Shown: positions 10,924 through 25,500 of the stretch, in pieces
Layout of the letters: the number at the start of each line of letters is the position of its first letter
Numbering within the stretch: position 1 is the first letter of the stretch
Source of the DNA: Apostichopus californicus
Lineage: Eukaryota; Echinodermata; Holothuroidea; Aspidochirotida; Stichopodidae
NCBI GenBank assembly: GCA_020650975.1
Contig: JAIPMN010006621.1
Span: 1-36,686, forward strand
Direction: 5' to 3'
DNA length: 36,686 nt
Translations under genes and position numbers: made by a program
The notes under the pieces: generated by a model
Databases searched by the model: none
The model's input: only the letters and a program-made list of their open reading frames with translations
Told to the model about the DNA's origin: nothing

Positions 10924-11498
10924 ACAAGGTAAACAATTTAGGCCTAAAGCCAGCCCACGAAGGTGGGGAAAGAAGGGACAAAATATATAGTATAACAAGC
11001 AACGAATGAGACAACTATATTGAGAAACAAACGAGAAGTTAACAATTAAACAACGGACGAGGGAAACGAACTAACACAAATAGCGTGTGTAGCCAAAAAA
11101 GGCGGGAACTAGCGTAACTACGGTAAACAATTCGCGGAACTGCTACCGGCGCTAGTGCTCAGCACAGAAAAAACGGAGCGAACGCCGCTCCACAAAAACA
11201 GCCCTAGAAACCCCTCTAATAAGAAGAAAAGGATACTTATCGGGCTGCAATGACTTCAAATACTTCCAAAAACAGTGGATGGGAAAAACTTTCCGATCCT
11301 AGGAACCAAAGTGGACGAAATCCGATGGGAAAAATCCGCTCGAAATTTTGCGATCTAGACTCTTTGGTTGGTAGAATGAGAAGGAAGGGCAGTGACCCGT
11401 GAAGCCGGGTCACAGAGGGTGCACAGTGTTAAAAGGTTACCAGGACATTCTAGGCGCGGTAGAATGAGTGTGCTAAGGTTGTGGTGAGACAGGTAAGC
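10924..11498. repeat. Right inverted arm of the foldback element
   Basis: Reverse complement of 9683-10252. Pairing stops sharply after gacaggtaagc at 11498, where the left arm would continue into the conserved family end. The right arm is therefore truncated, or ends in a diverged terminus (gaggagcgaagtaaattc). Confidence 0.85.
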
Positions 11499-14400
11499 GA
11501 GGAGCGAAGTAAATTCAATTATTCTATTTCACATACCTCACAATACATCTAATTCTTTGTACTTTTGTCGAGATTGCAACAAACATTTCCAAATTTCAAG
11601 GAAACATCGAAATAGTACAGTTCAGAAAAAGCAAAAATTGTTTATAAAATAGTTAACATTTTCAATGTCCTATCTGGGCCACCGTAGCATCAATGAACCT
11701 GAAATTCTTAAGGTGAACACACCAGAGCCCACTCACATTTTGATAGCTTCCTTTGTCACTACATATTCAGTGGATTTGTCTTTGAATTGCTCTACCGTTA
11801 TATATCTTTAACGGAGTTACTAGTCCAGCATGTGTCAATGATCATTAAAGGATTTTTAAGACATTGCGTGTGAAAGGGAAGATATTTGAAAGCAATAAAA
11901 ATGCTTAAATAATTCATAAATATTATTTTATTTACTCTGATGGGAAACTTTCTCTTCAAACAGTGTACAAGTTTATTCTTCTGCATGATTTGAAACCTGA
12001 GTATGTGACAATACAGCAGGAAAGAAAACCTTCCACATTTTTCTCTATTTTTTTGCCATTAGCTTTCTCATAAATTTGCATAAAAATGCATCTTTTTTCT
12101 CTTTTTTTGGCAGCAACAAAGATAAAGTAAGTAACCCCTGACACACTTAGTATTGCAGTAATATTTATGCTTCTGTAGTTATTGTGTTATCGTTGCACAA
12201 AAGTGGCGAAACACATTCAAAGTACTCATGTGGAACTCCTGAAAGTTGCATTTGGCTTCAAATTTCCCACCATCTGTTGTTTTGTCATACTTCACCCTTA
12301 AAGAAAAAAAATATAACATACTGTACATGAAACATATCTATTTTTAGTACTTTACATGATACAACTATAGAATAATTAGAATTTGCCCAAAAAATGTCAA
12401 AATAAAGAGAATTAACAGACTGTTGGACAAAAAAAGCTTTATACAAGGTTGAATAACACAGTAACACGGGGAATAATTAACTGGTATCATACAGCCAAAT
12501 GATATGCAAAAATGTTCCAATCACTTGTTTTAATTAACAGGAAGCAGATTTTTTTCTAAGAGGCAAAATTCCAAGCCTGAACACAGTCTGAACACTAAAG
12601 TAGTCCCTGACTGTAAATGAAGAGAAACCAAATGGTCTTTTACTTTTAGTAAGACCAGATGAGGAGTATCCCACATAACATTGCTGAGCAATTTTTACAA
12701 TGTTACTATGTATACCCTAATCCTACACAAAATATGTACAAAAGTTTTAACATAGGTCTAGTCAATATATCAATTTCTACAGATCATTTCATAAAATAGC
12801 AAAAATCAATTATATGGGTGAAAATACAATTTAGGTAATAAAAAGGTTCCCCTACATCTCCTATAAAATCTCATATAACCAATCAACGAGGAAACAACCC
12901 GTCCATTACTTTATCATCAGGGAAGTTAATTTGCTCTGTGGTTTATTGTCCCATAACATGTGACAACATTTTAAATTTATAAAACTAGAGAGCTTTGAAT
13001 TGGTGTAATCCCAAAACTTAGGCTTTACCTTGTAATGGTATTTACTGCTATGTTCTGCCAACAGTGGTGGCATTAAAGACTCAGACCATTTGGAAAGCAC
13101 AAAATGTACTAAATTTCTTTAGCATTGTGAAATATTTGGTCTACTGCTTCAAGAGAATTTTGGGCAAAGCATTTCTTATATAACGACCTTGGAATAAAGC
13201 TATGTAGTGAATGGGCGATTCCAGACAAGATTAGCTAGCTACCCTAATAACTAAAGGCCTAGCAGTTACAGAGCTCCATAGACTATGTGTTTTTTGTATT
13301 GAGAGTATTTAGTGTGTGGGAAGAAACCTTGATGGTGGAAACGATAAGATTGACATGTACCTCCCCCATTGAGGGCTGTTTTACAAAAGACTTTTTGAGT
13401 CACTAAAAACAAAGCTTGTGGTACACACAAGATCACTTATACAGACCAGTGGTTACAAAAAGGATTGGTACACCATAGGAAATCAATCCATTAGTACTGT
13501 TTGTGGTGCTTCTTTACAACTGCTACAAAGCAGTGAAAACACTCTTGTTTACTAAGCTCAAATTACCAACACTTCCTAACCCTGTGTTCACCTGCATTTT
13601 GTTTTCATTCTCCAGACACTGATAAACTCTTGATAGAAAGATGATGGATTGCAAACTGTGAGTGTTCTGTTACTTACAGCTGTTAGCAATTAATCATGAT
13701 GGCTACTTGGTGTTGTATTACAACAATAGTGGTACTATGACAGATGAAAATATTCTAACTTGTTACCATGGACAACATACAGTGACAGCTTGCCAAAACT
13801 GCAGGAACATTTATACCACATTTAACACCACTATATGCACTGCTAAATTCTCAGCTTATTTAAATTCTGCTGGTATTTTATGCAAATGCAGAGTAATAAC
13901 ACGAAAATAGGTCATTATTGTCTGTCTTACTGTGTCAGTCATTTAGCATATTTCTCTATTAAATAGTAATATAACATTACCCAGAAACATTGAGTTAAAT
14001 TCACTCACTTGAAGATTTAAATACCAGCCATACAGTATAGCGCTCCAGTGTGAAGCCTACGGAAGAAACCCTCCACACTGTCTGCTTTACACTCTAACTG
14101 TACATACAATACAGTAACTCCACACAGTAACTCATCTCCAACATAACAATTCAATAAAACAATAACTTATGACAGGTATTCTCTTAAAGAAGCATGAATA
14201 CTCAAACAAAAGCCACAGACAATCTGTGGACAGTCTATATCTCCAGATATCAACTGAAAACATTCAGGTTATGGTTTCCTTTATAAATTGTTGTATTGTT
14301 GAAAATATACACACAAAAGAACAATAAACAAACAGAACAAATATGAACCATGACTGCTCACAAAATAGAAAAACCAAATGTAATATGTTGCTTTAAATAT

Positions 14401-17400
14401 CATTATCTGTTTATCCTGACCTTTTCTCTGCTTTCTCAATCTCTCTCAGTCAATGGGCACACTGAACCGCAACCAAATGCATCACATTCCAATTTAAAAA
14501 TCTCCACCGGAATAAAACCTATGGGCTCTTGTTGCTGCCAGCCTTCCTCCGCAATTCTGAAACTGTCAACACCCAAAGCTTTGATTCTTGTCGGCTAAGA
14601 GCTAATTGGAAGAGATTACCCAGAGGGCATTGCAACAAACAGTCATTGCTTCATAAAGGTTTATTACCCAAGGATCTTTCATTTTATTTACACTTCTCTC
14701 CGAGACGAGGACGGACAAATACATACAGCATATTAATATCTGACAAGAATGCGCATAAACTTTACACCAGCATCATGCATGGAATCTATTTCGAGCATCT
14801 TTCTGGTAAAATTAAAACCTAATCTTAAGAAACTCTGGCTATTAGAAATGATCCCATTTCAGTCATAGGGAGAGGAGTACTACTTCCTGGCAAGGGAAGA
14901 GGCTGTGGGAACTGAAAATGCCTTCAGGTATATAATGACAACGACTAAACAGGTTCTTAGGCAAATAACACATCCTAGATATGGAGCATCTTCTCTCATT
15001 AACCTAATTCATAAACATTTGAAAGTTTCAAGCAGGCCTGTATATCATAGAATGCCCAGGGAATTAAAGATGTCCCATGGTCTTATGTTGCTACTAGTGA
15101 GCTATACACTTGATCACAACCCCAAACCAAACAGGCAGCGAATAGAGTAATTATTAATAAAACACAGAAGGGACCTAAAAAGAGGTATGCTTGCTCACAA
15201 TTAATTGGGAGCACACTTAAATAGGGTAAAAAAAAGAAGCTAGGCCTCAAGCACCGAAATTTGTTTCAAACGAACTGCTTGATATTAAAAAAAAATGGAT
15301 AAATTGCATAATTCCACGATTTTAATCTCAATCTGTGGCTTGATATAAAAATACACTCGTTACAAAAGTAGCTGTAGTTTTGAACTTTAATATTGCTGCG
15401 CACAACAAAAGACCTGTCAAGCGCTCTCGCGTTTTCTAAGTTTCCATGGTTACTATAGCACAAATGTAACAAGACAAAGACAATGCTAAAACCTTTGGAA
15501 TAGTTTACCAGCTTGCTGATGTTATTGCTTGAAATAAATAGGCAGTTGACCAAACATGATTACATCTCTTGTTTTGAAAGCCAGCAAATGTCCTTATTAA
15601 AATATCAAATGACATTTTGTAATTATGCTGGTTCAACTTCAAATATCACAAACCAACATTGAATGTTTTAATGTTGTGGTTCAATGTTCTTTTATATAGA
15701 GCATATACACGTTTACAGACAAAATTTATATGTACAAAGCTAAACATTCCAGGGATGCTATTGTTCAATTTGAGTCAGATGATTTCCTTTCGCATGCCTA
15801 CACACATAGTACTACACATTGTCCATGACAAATATTTGATAGATACTAATGACATCATTTCTCATTAGAAAAATAAAAATATATTTAAAAAAAAACACTT
15901 TTGAGCCGAATTAGACATGTATCTTTACAGTAACTCAAAAAAGTAACTATTTTACCAATCACTGGTTATTGATTACGTAAACATAAAATTCACAGTTTCC
16001 TAATTTAAATACCTATGTTATATGACACCTAACTTAAACCTCAAATCTAATACATTTTAATTTGCTTTGTGATAAGAGATAATGTAAAGGTGTAATTCAC
16101 ACAGTGTGCATGTTCTCCTCCATGTCACATAACATCACTCTGGTCATAGCAAGAGAACCCCATGGAAACCAAACAAGACTACACCCTTGACAACGTGACC
16201 CAGGCTATGTCAGCCTTAGCTAGCTTCATTACGTCAAGACAGCATGTGATCACATAGTCATGATGATGGTATGCCTAACTGTATGATCTCAATATAGATC
16301 TACACTAGACACTACACTAGACAAGATCTTAGCCTACCATGCTATCCCTGTATATATCTACATCAAGTAGTATTGTGGGCTACATATATACATATATGTC
16401 TATACAGTCAATTCAAACTGCATCTCCCTCAAAGCATCAAGCCACAAGGTGCCTTGGCTTGCCACTTCAAGCGATTGGAGAGTTGGAAGGAACTGTATGA
16501 GCGGTACAGTACTTATGAGAAGCTGGTAGGAATGCAAGAGAAACCACAGACATGGCTTCACATGACTGCACAAGACAGAACTACCTATTGCACTGAATCA
16601 GAGAGAGAGAGAGATAAACAGAATAGAACTCTGTTTTCTATTAGATCCATCTAGATGCTCAATAGCTGCTCTTGGTTACAGAATGTTTCGAAACCTCTCA
16701 ACCATGTCACTTCTAGACTTAACAATTACTGAGACTAGCTTCCTTTAGAATACCTCCACCACCTGAATTGTGTGGAATGTAGCATATATACTTAGACAAT
16801 AATTTATCCAGTATCGCTTCGCAAAGTGCTACGCAGAATTGTTCCAATGGCTACAGTATACATGGCCAAAGATGTTCAGTATAAGAAGCATTTATATTAA
16901 ACATAGGAACCAAAGTATTTTGTAAGAGAGTCAAAAATATTAGAGAACAAATATCCAAATTGACCCTTACTCCCTTGTAGGGAAGGGGAAGATGGGGATA
17001 GGATAAATATTGCAGAAGAGCTTTATCAAGAAGAAGCGGCGACACCAAGAACGAGCAAGGGCACATGCCACACCAAAACATTCTCCCTGCCCCCACCCCT
17101 AGTATCCCCCACACCCAAAAGAAATATGCCACGTCCAAAACAGGATACAGGAAGACCCATGACTGTAGATATAACAATTATATATTCTTAATATCACAAA
17201 AATGAACTACAATATAAAGGCCCATTCAAATGTGAGATTTTCTTTTCAAAAATATATGAACACTAAACAGTCTTTAATCAGGAATTGATCCTCAAATTGT
17301 CTCTAATCTCTTTCTAAAATGTATTTAAACATATCTGTGCTTAAAGATTATCTACATGGTGTGTCCACTCAACAACATTACATCATATAAAAGAACCGTA

Positions 17401-20400
17401 AAAAATTCACCACGAAAAAAAACACCCCCCAAAAAAAATCTGGCAAACGGTACTTGGAAAAAATACAAATAGTAATTTCTATGGCACCTTTATCAGCCTT
17501 GCTTTATAAAAGAAACTTTACTACGGATACTACAGATGGTGGGAATCAATGCTTGACATTGATTTTGACCATTGGGGTTGTTTAATGTTTTCACAGTTCA
17601 AAAAATTTTCCTCTTTTCCTCTGTACTGTACTTTCTGCTCGCCAGTGGACACATCATGAAATAATATTTCCTTCACACTTCCAACTTCTTTTAAGAGCTT
17701 GAGCCCTCATTCAAATTATACCCTTGTGAGATATTTTCTTTTTATCTAAAGTCTTCAACCGATCTACTTTGGCTTGATTAGATTTTTGAAATGGACATCA
17801 TCAAAGATGGAGATGAAACAGACAGGCCAGTGACCTCTTCCTCCTCCTCCTCCTTCTCTTCCTACAATTGCAAATTGAGCAGTGTTTGAAGAGCTAAATA
17901 CATCATGATTGAACTTTTTTACTGACATGAAGGATGCGAACAATATGCAACGTAATTAGGCCACCGCCGAAAAATACGAGATATATATGAACCGACTAGA
18001 ACATCAAAGGCGAATTGATACCACTGGTGCATACATGAGCATGCATTATGCATGTCATCGGTTATTCATCACTTATATACTTGATATCGAAACAACCTCA
18101 TCAATTATACCAAACGGAGACAGTTTGCATTCATGTTGTCAAGTATTGGTTAGGGACTTGAATGTCTGTGCATTAATACATACAGTATTACAATCCTTCT
18201 GAGGATACAGTAAGAAAAATCCTGGCAATAAACTGCACTTTACAGGGAATAATATAGTGTAAAAATATTGTGTAACAGGGTTTTGCAAGCTCTGAGCTGT
18301 TCTATTTAAATATAGTATTACTGTCCCCGTTCAACAACCTGCAGGCTGCTATACATCTTTGCACTTGTATAGCATTTGACCATTTTTCTATGGACCGTAT
18401 AAATTATTCCCTGCTTTACCATTGATTGAGAAAGTTTAGTTCATGACATGATACTGTATCGTTAGGATATAACACTAGGCTAGGCTAAGAACATGTGTAG
18501 CTATAGTACTGGCAATGGAGACAAAGATAGTCGCTCCTTTGATTAAATAATTTCCAATATATATACAGTAGATCTCTATGATTGCTGAAATAAACCATTT
18601 AGCAAGCAATTGCCAAAGCACAATTACAGTACAAAGTTAATATTAAAATATATATATACATGCATCCTGATCCCTTGCTTTCATCAACTAAACCAATGAA
18701 GTAAATCCTCTTTATACACACATGTGCATCTAGGCAATGTGATTGAAAAACAAACAAAATACTTGAATACACTTTATAGTGGGCAGAGAGAGGTGGAAAG
18801 AGAGAAAGAATTCACTGAGAATGATGATTTATATTAGGACTGAAGATCAATCCACCACATGGCACCTTAAATGTTGCTTCAAATTTAAAGTTTGGTTTGA
18901 ATTTTTCAGAACAGTCCATCTACTTTTACTGTATAGTACCCCACATAAATAAAGGTTGAACCCCATCATAAGGTATTCCAAAGATATTTTTAGTTTTGAC
19001 AAAGCACAAAATCCCAAACCAGACCTCATCACGCATATACCCACTATACATTAACACCCACAAATAACATGCACAGGAGGCAACCTTGAATAATTGAGAC
19101 CATCACACAGATTAAAATGTTGATTCCTGGCAGGGTTTCCATTGCACAATACACTTATAGATACCATAGTACAGAATATTCAAATTTTGTTAGATGATGA
19201 AATGACATTAGAAGAAGGCCTGAATATTTAGCTGCAGATAGGATGGCATGAATACAATAGACGTAACACCTGACAAGCTGTAAATGCAAAGAAAATCAAT
19301 ACGTTATACATTTTGTCACTTTTTAGTCATCATACACATATGTTAACAGTACAGTAGTTGAAAATGCTTCATGTATAGGTCTTCAAAATAGATGGGATTA
19401 TTACTATTGCTTTTGTGGGGAGTGAGACATATTTGTGTTGCCATTTCATTGAACCATCAATGCAGTGGTGCAGTTCTCACTCTCTAAAGGCAATTTACCG
19501 TTTGTTATCCTTACAGCCAGCATTACACTATCATCCCATATCTTGTAGGTTAACAAATCACGTAAGAAGCCTTAAAAATTCAAGAAAAAAGAACCGCGAT
19601 TTGTATATTATTTCATTGAGAAGAGGAAAACTGATTCATATCCATACAAAAGAAAATATTTATCTCCTCACTAACCAATGGCAAAGACAAACAGCAAGTA
19701 ATCCTGATCCAAATTTAAACACCATCTTTGATACCAAATAAAACTTCACATGCTGTGAACAGGAGTACTGTACTGTACATAACATCAAGACGCATCATAA
19801 ATGTCTAATTCCTGTTTGCTATTGGATGGAGAAATGAAACTAGTTGTATAAGTTTATGAGGGAGGTAAGGAGGATGATGAGGGGGGGGGGTGGAATCTAT
19901 TGGTGTACCTACAGCTAAAACTAAAGCACTTACACACAAAAACAAGCCTTTGTGGTCTGTGGAAGCCCTCCATCCACACCCTATGAAAAACACAATGGTT
20001 AAATGTCAATTCTGAAATATATGAAAAGGTGAACCAGGTCATGACATGCTAAGGAACCAAGCTTTCCAACCTGTGCTGCTCAATTGTAGTTTTTTCAAAA
20101 TATGACAAAGGTGTGCATTGCTTCTTCCTAAGTTTCCTTGTATTGCTAAGATTGGTGTAGTCCATATTTCAAATAATGACTCACCTACAGTATATAACAG
20201 CTTCGACCTAACTGGAAAAATTGACTTTAATTACTGATTAATCCTTCACCATTCTGAAATGAAAAACAGTGAACACCACACAGCCATTTATGCCTAAAAA
20301 GCCCATTCTAAATTTATCTGTATAATGTAAGCAAATCATCTCTTAAATAACCCAAGTTCTTTCATAGATCTGTTAAGTTTTGTGCAAATATTTTTTTAGG

Positions 20401-20476
20401 GTCTACAAATTTCAAATATATTATGCACTTTTGTTACTGTAGGAAAATCTGTCCCACTACAACAGTATAATGAAAT
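11499..20476. other. Long AT-rich non-coding region
   Basis: Nearly 9 kb without a supported gene, RNA gene or intact element. The frames here (up to 108 codons, for example 16851-17177 and 19415-19741) show no domain, have low complexity, and lack splice logic. Minor items are an AG run near 16601, a TCC run near 17840 and a 10-base G run at 19881-19890. It may be intronic. Confidence 0.55.
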
Positions 20477-20830
20477 CATACTTGCAGGCAGACTGACTGT
20501 AAATGATTGAGTACTGGATATGACTGTGTTCTCTATTGCCTAGCAGACTACTATGTACTTAATTGAGAACTCAGCAGGAATTTCTTCATACTTGCCAGCA
20601 GACTGGTGAACATAACTGAGTACTAGATAGGACTGTGTTCAAGTTGCCTAGCAGACATACTACAGTATAATTAACATAATTGAGAACTACTATAGGTAGG
20701 AATGTATTCATACTTGCCAGCAGACTAGCACATGTATGATGTCATTAGGGCTTGATTCATTCTTGCCAACACACCTTTATTACCATAATTAAGTACTGAG
20801 CTGGATTACGTTCATACTTGCCAGCAGACT
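20477..20830. repeat. Degenerate tandem array of about 55-bp units, about seven copies
   Basis: Repeated cores are catacttgccagcagact at 20477 (variant), 20587, 20708 and 20812, and the variant ttgcctagcagac at about 20537 and 20643. Each unit continues with a cataattgagtact-like stretch and ggattgtgttc-like end. Unit length varies from about 50 to 69 bp. Alternate units resemble each other more (ttgccagcagact versus ttgcctagcagac), suggesting an earlier two-unit duplication. Confidence 0.8.
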
Positions 20831-23800
20831 ACGTTACTATGACAACTACCTTTCTGTTCAATGATCAGTAATGGTAAAGAGCACTAGGCACACAGGTTCA
20901 ATACAAAAATGCTTTTTCAAGCAAGTATAAGCTACTGTACTAACTTATATACTATAGCAACTGCTCAAGCACATATTAACCACAACTCTGCTCTGTGCGA
21001 AAGTTACCTGATCGACCAAAATTTTAAAAGAAGTGATACATTACTTGTGATAAATTCAAATAGAAATATTATTTGCTCTAATTGATTCTGACATATTCCA
21101 TTTCCTTAAATGATACACCTTCTTCTTTGTTTGTTATTATAAATGTACTAGATTCGTCTTGCTTGAGCAAGTTTCAGCATTATCACCATGACAACTGCCA
21201 TTGGAAAGTGTGAAAGGGTTTGATATCATGTTCAATGAACCCCATCTTTTAGGAGAATTTAGTAGGTTCTGAATAAAATATGTACACAGCTGATAGCCAC
21301 AATATGTAGTTGATGATAAAAACATGTGACACTGTCACTGGACTGTATGCATAGACAGTACAGTATTACATTCTTTCTCAATAATTCTCATTTATGCAGT
21401 GTTGACCAAACGTTATTCTCATTTATGCAGTGTTGACCAAACGTTATTAACCATCCTATCAGCACACACACACCTCCCATCCCCCCCCCCCCCAAAAAAA
21501 ACTGTTGAGACTTTTGTGGAATTATTCAGACATAGCAAAATTGATGCAAAAAGGCAAATGTTTCAATTAAATTATACTGTCTAATTCATACATGATAGCC
21601 TGGAGTTTCTACACGATGATTCTGTTATTATTTTTTTTTGGGGGGGGGGGCAATATATTTATTTGCAGATTTTAATGACCAATGAATTTGATAAGCCTCA
21701 ATATTACTTTGGAAGATATTTACAATAAATTATATTTCCTCCTTTCCAACTTGATGCTACAAATAAATAACCCTTAACTCACATCACAATATGAAAATAA
21801 ACAGCTACTGTTCCATAGAAATAACCGAAATAATGTTACAGCACGGACTATGATTCTTAAGTTTTTTCAGTGACTTCACAAATTACTTGACACAAGAGTG
21901 ACCCTATGAAAAGCAATGCATGTACACATGCATACAATGCCTGTAGTGGCCCAATATAGTATATGAAGCTACAGTACTACTTAACTGTATACAATATATA
22001 TATCCCAAATTTTAGGCTGATAAGAGTAGCCAGATAGCTTGAAATAAAATTATGTAAATATAACCAAGCTTTAACACAAACGTAAAAAAACAGGACCAGG
22101 TGAATTGTACAAGGGTCTGTTAACTCTTTACATCTAATTTAAATTGTGCTTTGTCCAAGGATACAATGAAATGAAAACACAGTGTTTATTTAACAAAAAG
22201 TTCATATCCCTTTCAAATTTGAATAGCACAAAGCTTGACTGAGAAGTGTAAACATTAAACAATAAATTCTTTAACCATTTATTTGATATGTAATCAAATC
22301 AAAGAAATACCATTATTGATAATAATAATAATAATAACAGTACTATTTAGTATTACAGTACAGATATATAATTAACCTAGTTTGGAACTACCAAAAAAGC
22401 ACAAAAGGGCAAAACTTCTACATGCAAAGTTTCTTCAATATTTTATGATTTATGCACAGAATTCCTCAAACTCTGAAAAGCACTGTGTTGAAAACTTGTT
22501 ATTCCTGGTATAGAGTGTACCGTACATGTGTTTTAATTTGAATTTTTTTTTTTTATTCATTAACATACTACACTCTGCTCCTCAGATCGGATAAACTTTG
22601 CCATGATGATATGGTCACTTGGTCAGATACATCATAGGAATAAGACATTTTCGGTTTCTTTATCAAAGTTTTTATAAATTTTCAGATATTTAGTTCTGAA
22701 AGAGGCAAAAGCTATTAAAGCATATACCATTGTGTATAGTCCTGTTGCTACTCAAAGGAAAGACCAAGATCATCTTTCTATGTTTGGCTAGCAACCTATT
22801 CTTCAATTTCTCTCAGGTGCATTCTAAATGCAATTTGGCAAGCCCAGATTTTCTCCACTATTCATAATTCTAGGAACAACTTTGATGGTATTTTGAACTA
22901 TTTTCCTTGAAGTGTGACATCAATTCCTTTGCGTATTCAGCACCTGTCATTTCAAGAGAAACGACTGCATGGTATTACTGCTACCCGTGAATATGGATAA
23001 ATCATTGCTTGAAATGGTTGCTGAGGTATAAATAACATATCAATGTGATATTTCTTTTGTGTTTAGAAGTCTTTCTTTTTTTTCTTTTTTTTTATTATCA
23101 TTTTGGGGGGAGAGATCAGTTTAGGACACTTTTTTCTTTACAAGCATTATTCATGGAAAATATTGTGTTCAAATTTGTGCAGCAGTTTTGAAAGCTTGGA
23201 ATTTTGTCTCTTATAAAATACAATGGTGCCTGTTTATAAAACCTGCTATAAATCTTTGGACTCATAAAGCACTTTGACTACCTTGTATAGCATCTAGTAA
23301 TACAATACTGGATAATAAACAAAAATCCCAATTATAAGGACAAATGTTTGTCACTAAGGAACCAGTTTGACAATTTTCTTTTCTGCACATCACAAAAGAA
23401 TAGTAACTATAAAAACAAACATTCCTTGTCCACAGAGTTCACACATTTGACAACATCCCTGACACTTTGTAAATCTTCCAGTTCAAGGACTATAAAGTTC
23501 TAAAACTACTTATTCAAGGTGATTGATGGATATGTGTGAGATAATAGTCCCAAGGGATTCAAAAGTATTCAACAAGATGATATGATCTGAGATGGTCCAA
23601 ACCTTGACCTTCTTTCTGTAGTTTACAGAAGGGAGGCATCATAATTATTTTTACATTTTACATAATGTACCTGATGCTGGTAATATATAAAGGTGAAGTC
23701 TGAAATTTGCACTATAAGACAGTTCTAAAGAACTTTTTGAACTTCATTTACTGTTGTTTAAGGCCTAGAATTGCACTGAATCAGTGGCATGAAGGAGAAG

Positions 23801-25500
23801 GAATTCTGGTACTGAAAACAAAACAAAAGCTCACCAATTGATGTGAAAAAGATAAACTTAACGCTTAACAACGGCAAAAATGACTTCAATTTGAAGGGCT
23901 GACTTCCTCACCTACAGTACCCTCGTACCTCTCACCGGCCCCCTCCCTTTCCCCAACCTCCTTTGTGTTTCGATGAGGTGAGAGACCTTACTATAGGCAT
24001 TGAATAAATCTTTATACAACACAGCCAAACGTCCGTTACTAGATCAATAGCCATAGATGAAACATATCACGCACAGAAGACCACACTGCTCTATTGTTTT
24101 AACTGTGCTCATACACTGATGAAGGTGCTAGATACATGACTTCTGACTAGAACAGCAGTTACCACCTTAAAATGTGGCTTTGTTGCATTTTAAGGAGGGG
24201 GGGGGAAGGGTAGGGTTATGAAAGAGAAAAATAATCGTTTCAATTCCAAACTGATTATAGAGCAATTTAGTACACCTCTGCTGTTACTATTTGTTAGAAG
24301 CCAGTCTCTTACACTGCAATTCTTCTGCACCTACAGTAATTTCACATATTTTAACATCACTAGTAACTAATTGACTATGTTGCAGCAAAAAAAGAAATGA
24401 ACCCCATCTTTACAATAGAGCAAATCAGTTTTTCAGTAAAATCATTCAAGCCGGCCAATAAAATATGAGGGCACAGTTGTTAGCCTCACGGTTCTGTATG
24501 TTAGAAATGTGTGAGTCATATGTAATACTAACACCTACATAGTGTTATAACAAATGAATACACTTCACTAGCCTAAGTAGCAAATTGGGTAATTTCATTT
24601 ATTCATAATTAGGTCTCCAACTGTAGCAGCTTGAAAACTGAAGTTAAACTAGGTCCATGTTGTCTTTTGTACTTGACTTAGTTTTATGTACCATGTCTTA
24701 AGTACTGTATTTCAACAGAACTTTGCATTATTTGAAGAAGGTACGGTCTAGAGTATATATGATAAATTGACCAAGTAGGAAATCATCATAGCTCCACTAT
24801 GCCCAAGGTAGCTTTGCCACTAACTAGTAACAGATGAATACGCATCAAACGTGAACCAATTTCAGCAATTACAAAGCCTACAAACTCTAGATTGCACAAT
24901 ACACTCAAGTCAGTAATTTACGCCTCCCCTATACTAGCTATAGCCTAGGCTACATCCTATTCCTAATGCAAGGCTTCAGTCAAACTTCAGTCAGTCAATG
25001 CTTGAGTCAAGGCAAACAACAATCAACCCACATATTACTAGAATTTAGAAAACAGCAGACTAATTTTATGCTAGAACAGAGATAGCATGGGGTAGTAGTA
25101 AAGCTATACTCACTTCTTTGCAAACTCCCTCAAAGGCAACACAGGTTACCCTATTTGCACTTACTTAGTCCATAGACTGTCACAGCTAGGACACACTTAT
25201 CACTCACTCATAGTACTATGGAGCTAGTCCCAACATCGTCTAATTGAGTTTCTTCTTCTTGCAAGACCCACATATTACATCGTAACTGTCTTTGATAATT
25301 CAGTCCCATGTGATATTTCGGTACTGTAATGTAGGTTTAGCCTATCCTAGCACTAGGCCTATCTTTCATCTAATATTCAGAATTACTGATTAAAAAAAAT
25401 TGTTTCGTTTTTACCTAATTCCAGAAACAATTAACTTCTTTAAAGTCAGTTGTAGCTGTCCAAAAAACCAAATGTGATTAAATCCTCTAATCCTTAGATA
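20831..25500. other. AT-rich non-coding region
   Basis: Contains the 31-bp duplication (21384-21445), a 13-base C run (21481-21493), a T9G11 junction (21631-21650), an ATA/ATT triplet run near 22316-22336, T-rich tracts near 23065-23096 and a 9-base G run (24197-24205). No gene is supported. Confidence 0.55.
21384..21445. repeat. Perfect 31-bp tandem duplication
   Basis: attctcatttatgcagtg... occupies 21384-21414 and is repeated base for base at 21415-21445, followed by attaacc. The exact identity implies a recent slip or end-joining event. Confidence 0.92.

Larger units (their letters stand above)
9683..11498. mobile_element. Foldback-type element with about 570-bp inverted arms and a central Cys-rich ORF
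   Basis: The left arm (9683-10252) is repeated in reverse complement as the right arm (10924-11498). By eye the arms differ only by scattered single bases and a 4-bp insertion in the right arm near 11384, so they are young or kept alike by conversion. The outer pair is gcttacctgtctcacc at 9683 against ggtgagacaggtaagc ending at 11498. Both arms hold GC-rich small hairpins, such as ggagcg/cgctcc at 9986-10002 and gtgctgagcac at 10012-10022. The 671-bp centre holds a minus-strand Cys-rich ORF. No target-site duplication was found. It could be a foldback/DIRS-related element or two copies inserted head to head. Confidence 0.8.

Noticed and set aside
11371-11470. ggtagaatgag motifs in the foldback arms resembling a tRNA A box
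   Set aside because: No matching B box at proper spacing and no tRNA fold was seen. The motif occurs twice as a short direct repeat only.
16373-16654. 93-codon plus-strand ORF ending in a charged stretch
   Set aside because: It includes an AG microsatellite, shows no domain and has no splice context.
17791-17889. 32-codon Ser-rich ORF starting MDIIKDGDE
   Set aside because: It is short, its length depends on a TCC repeat, and no splice or gene context supports it.
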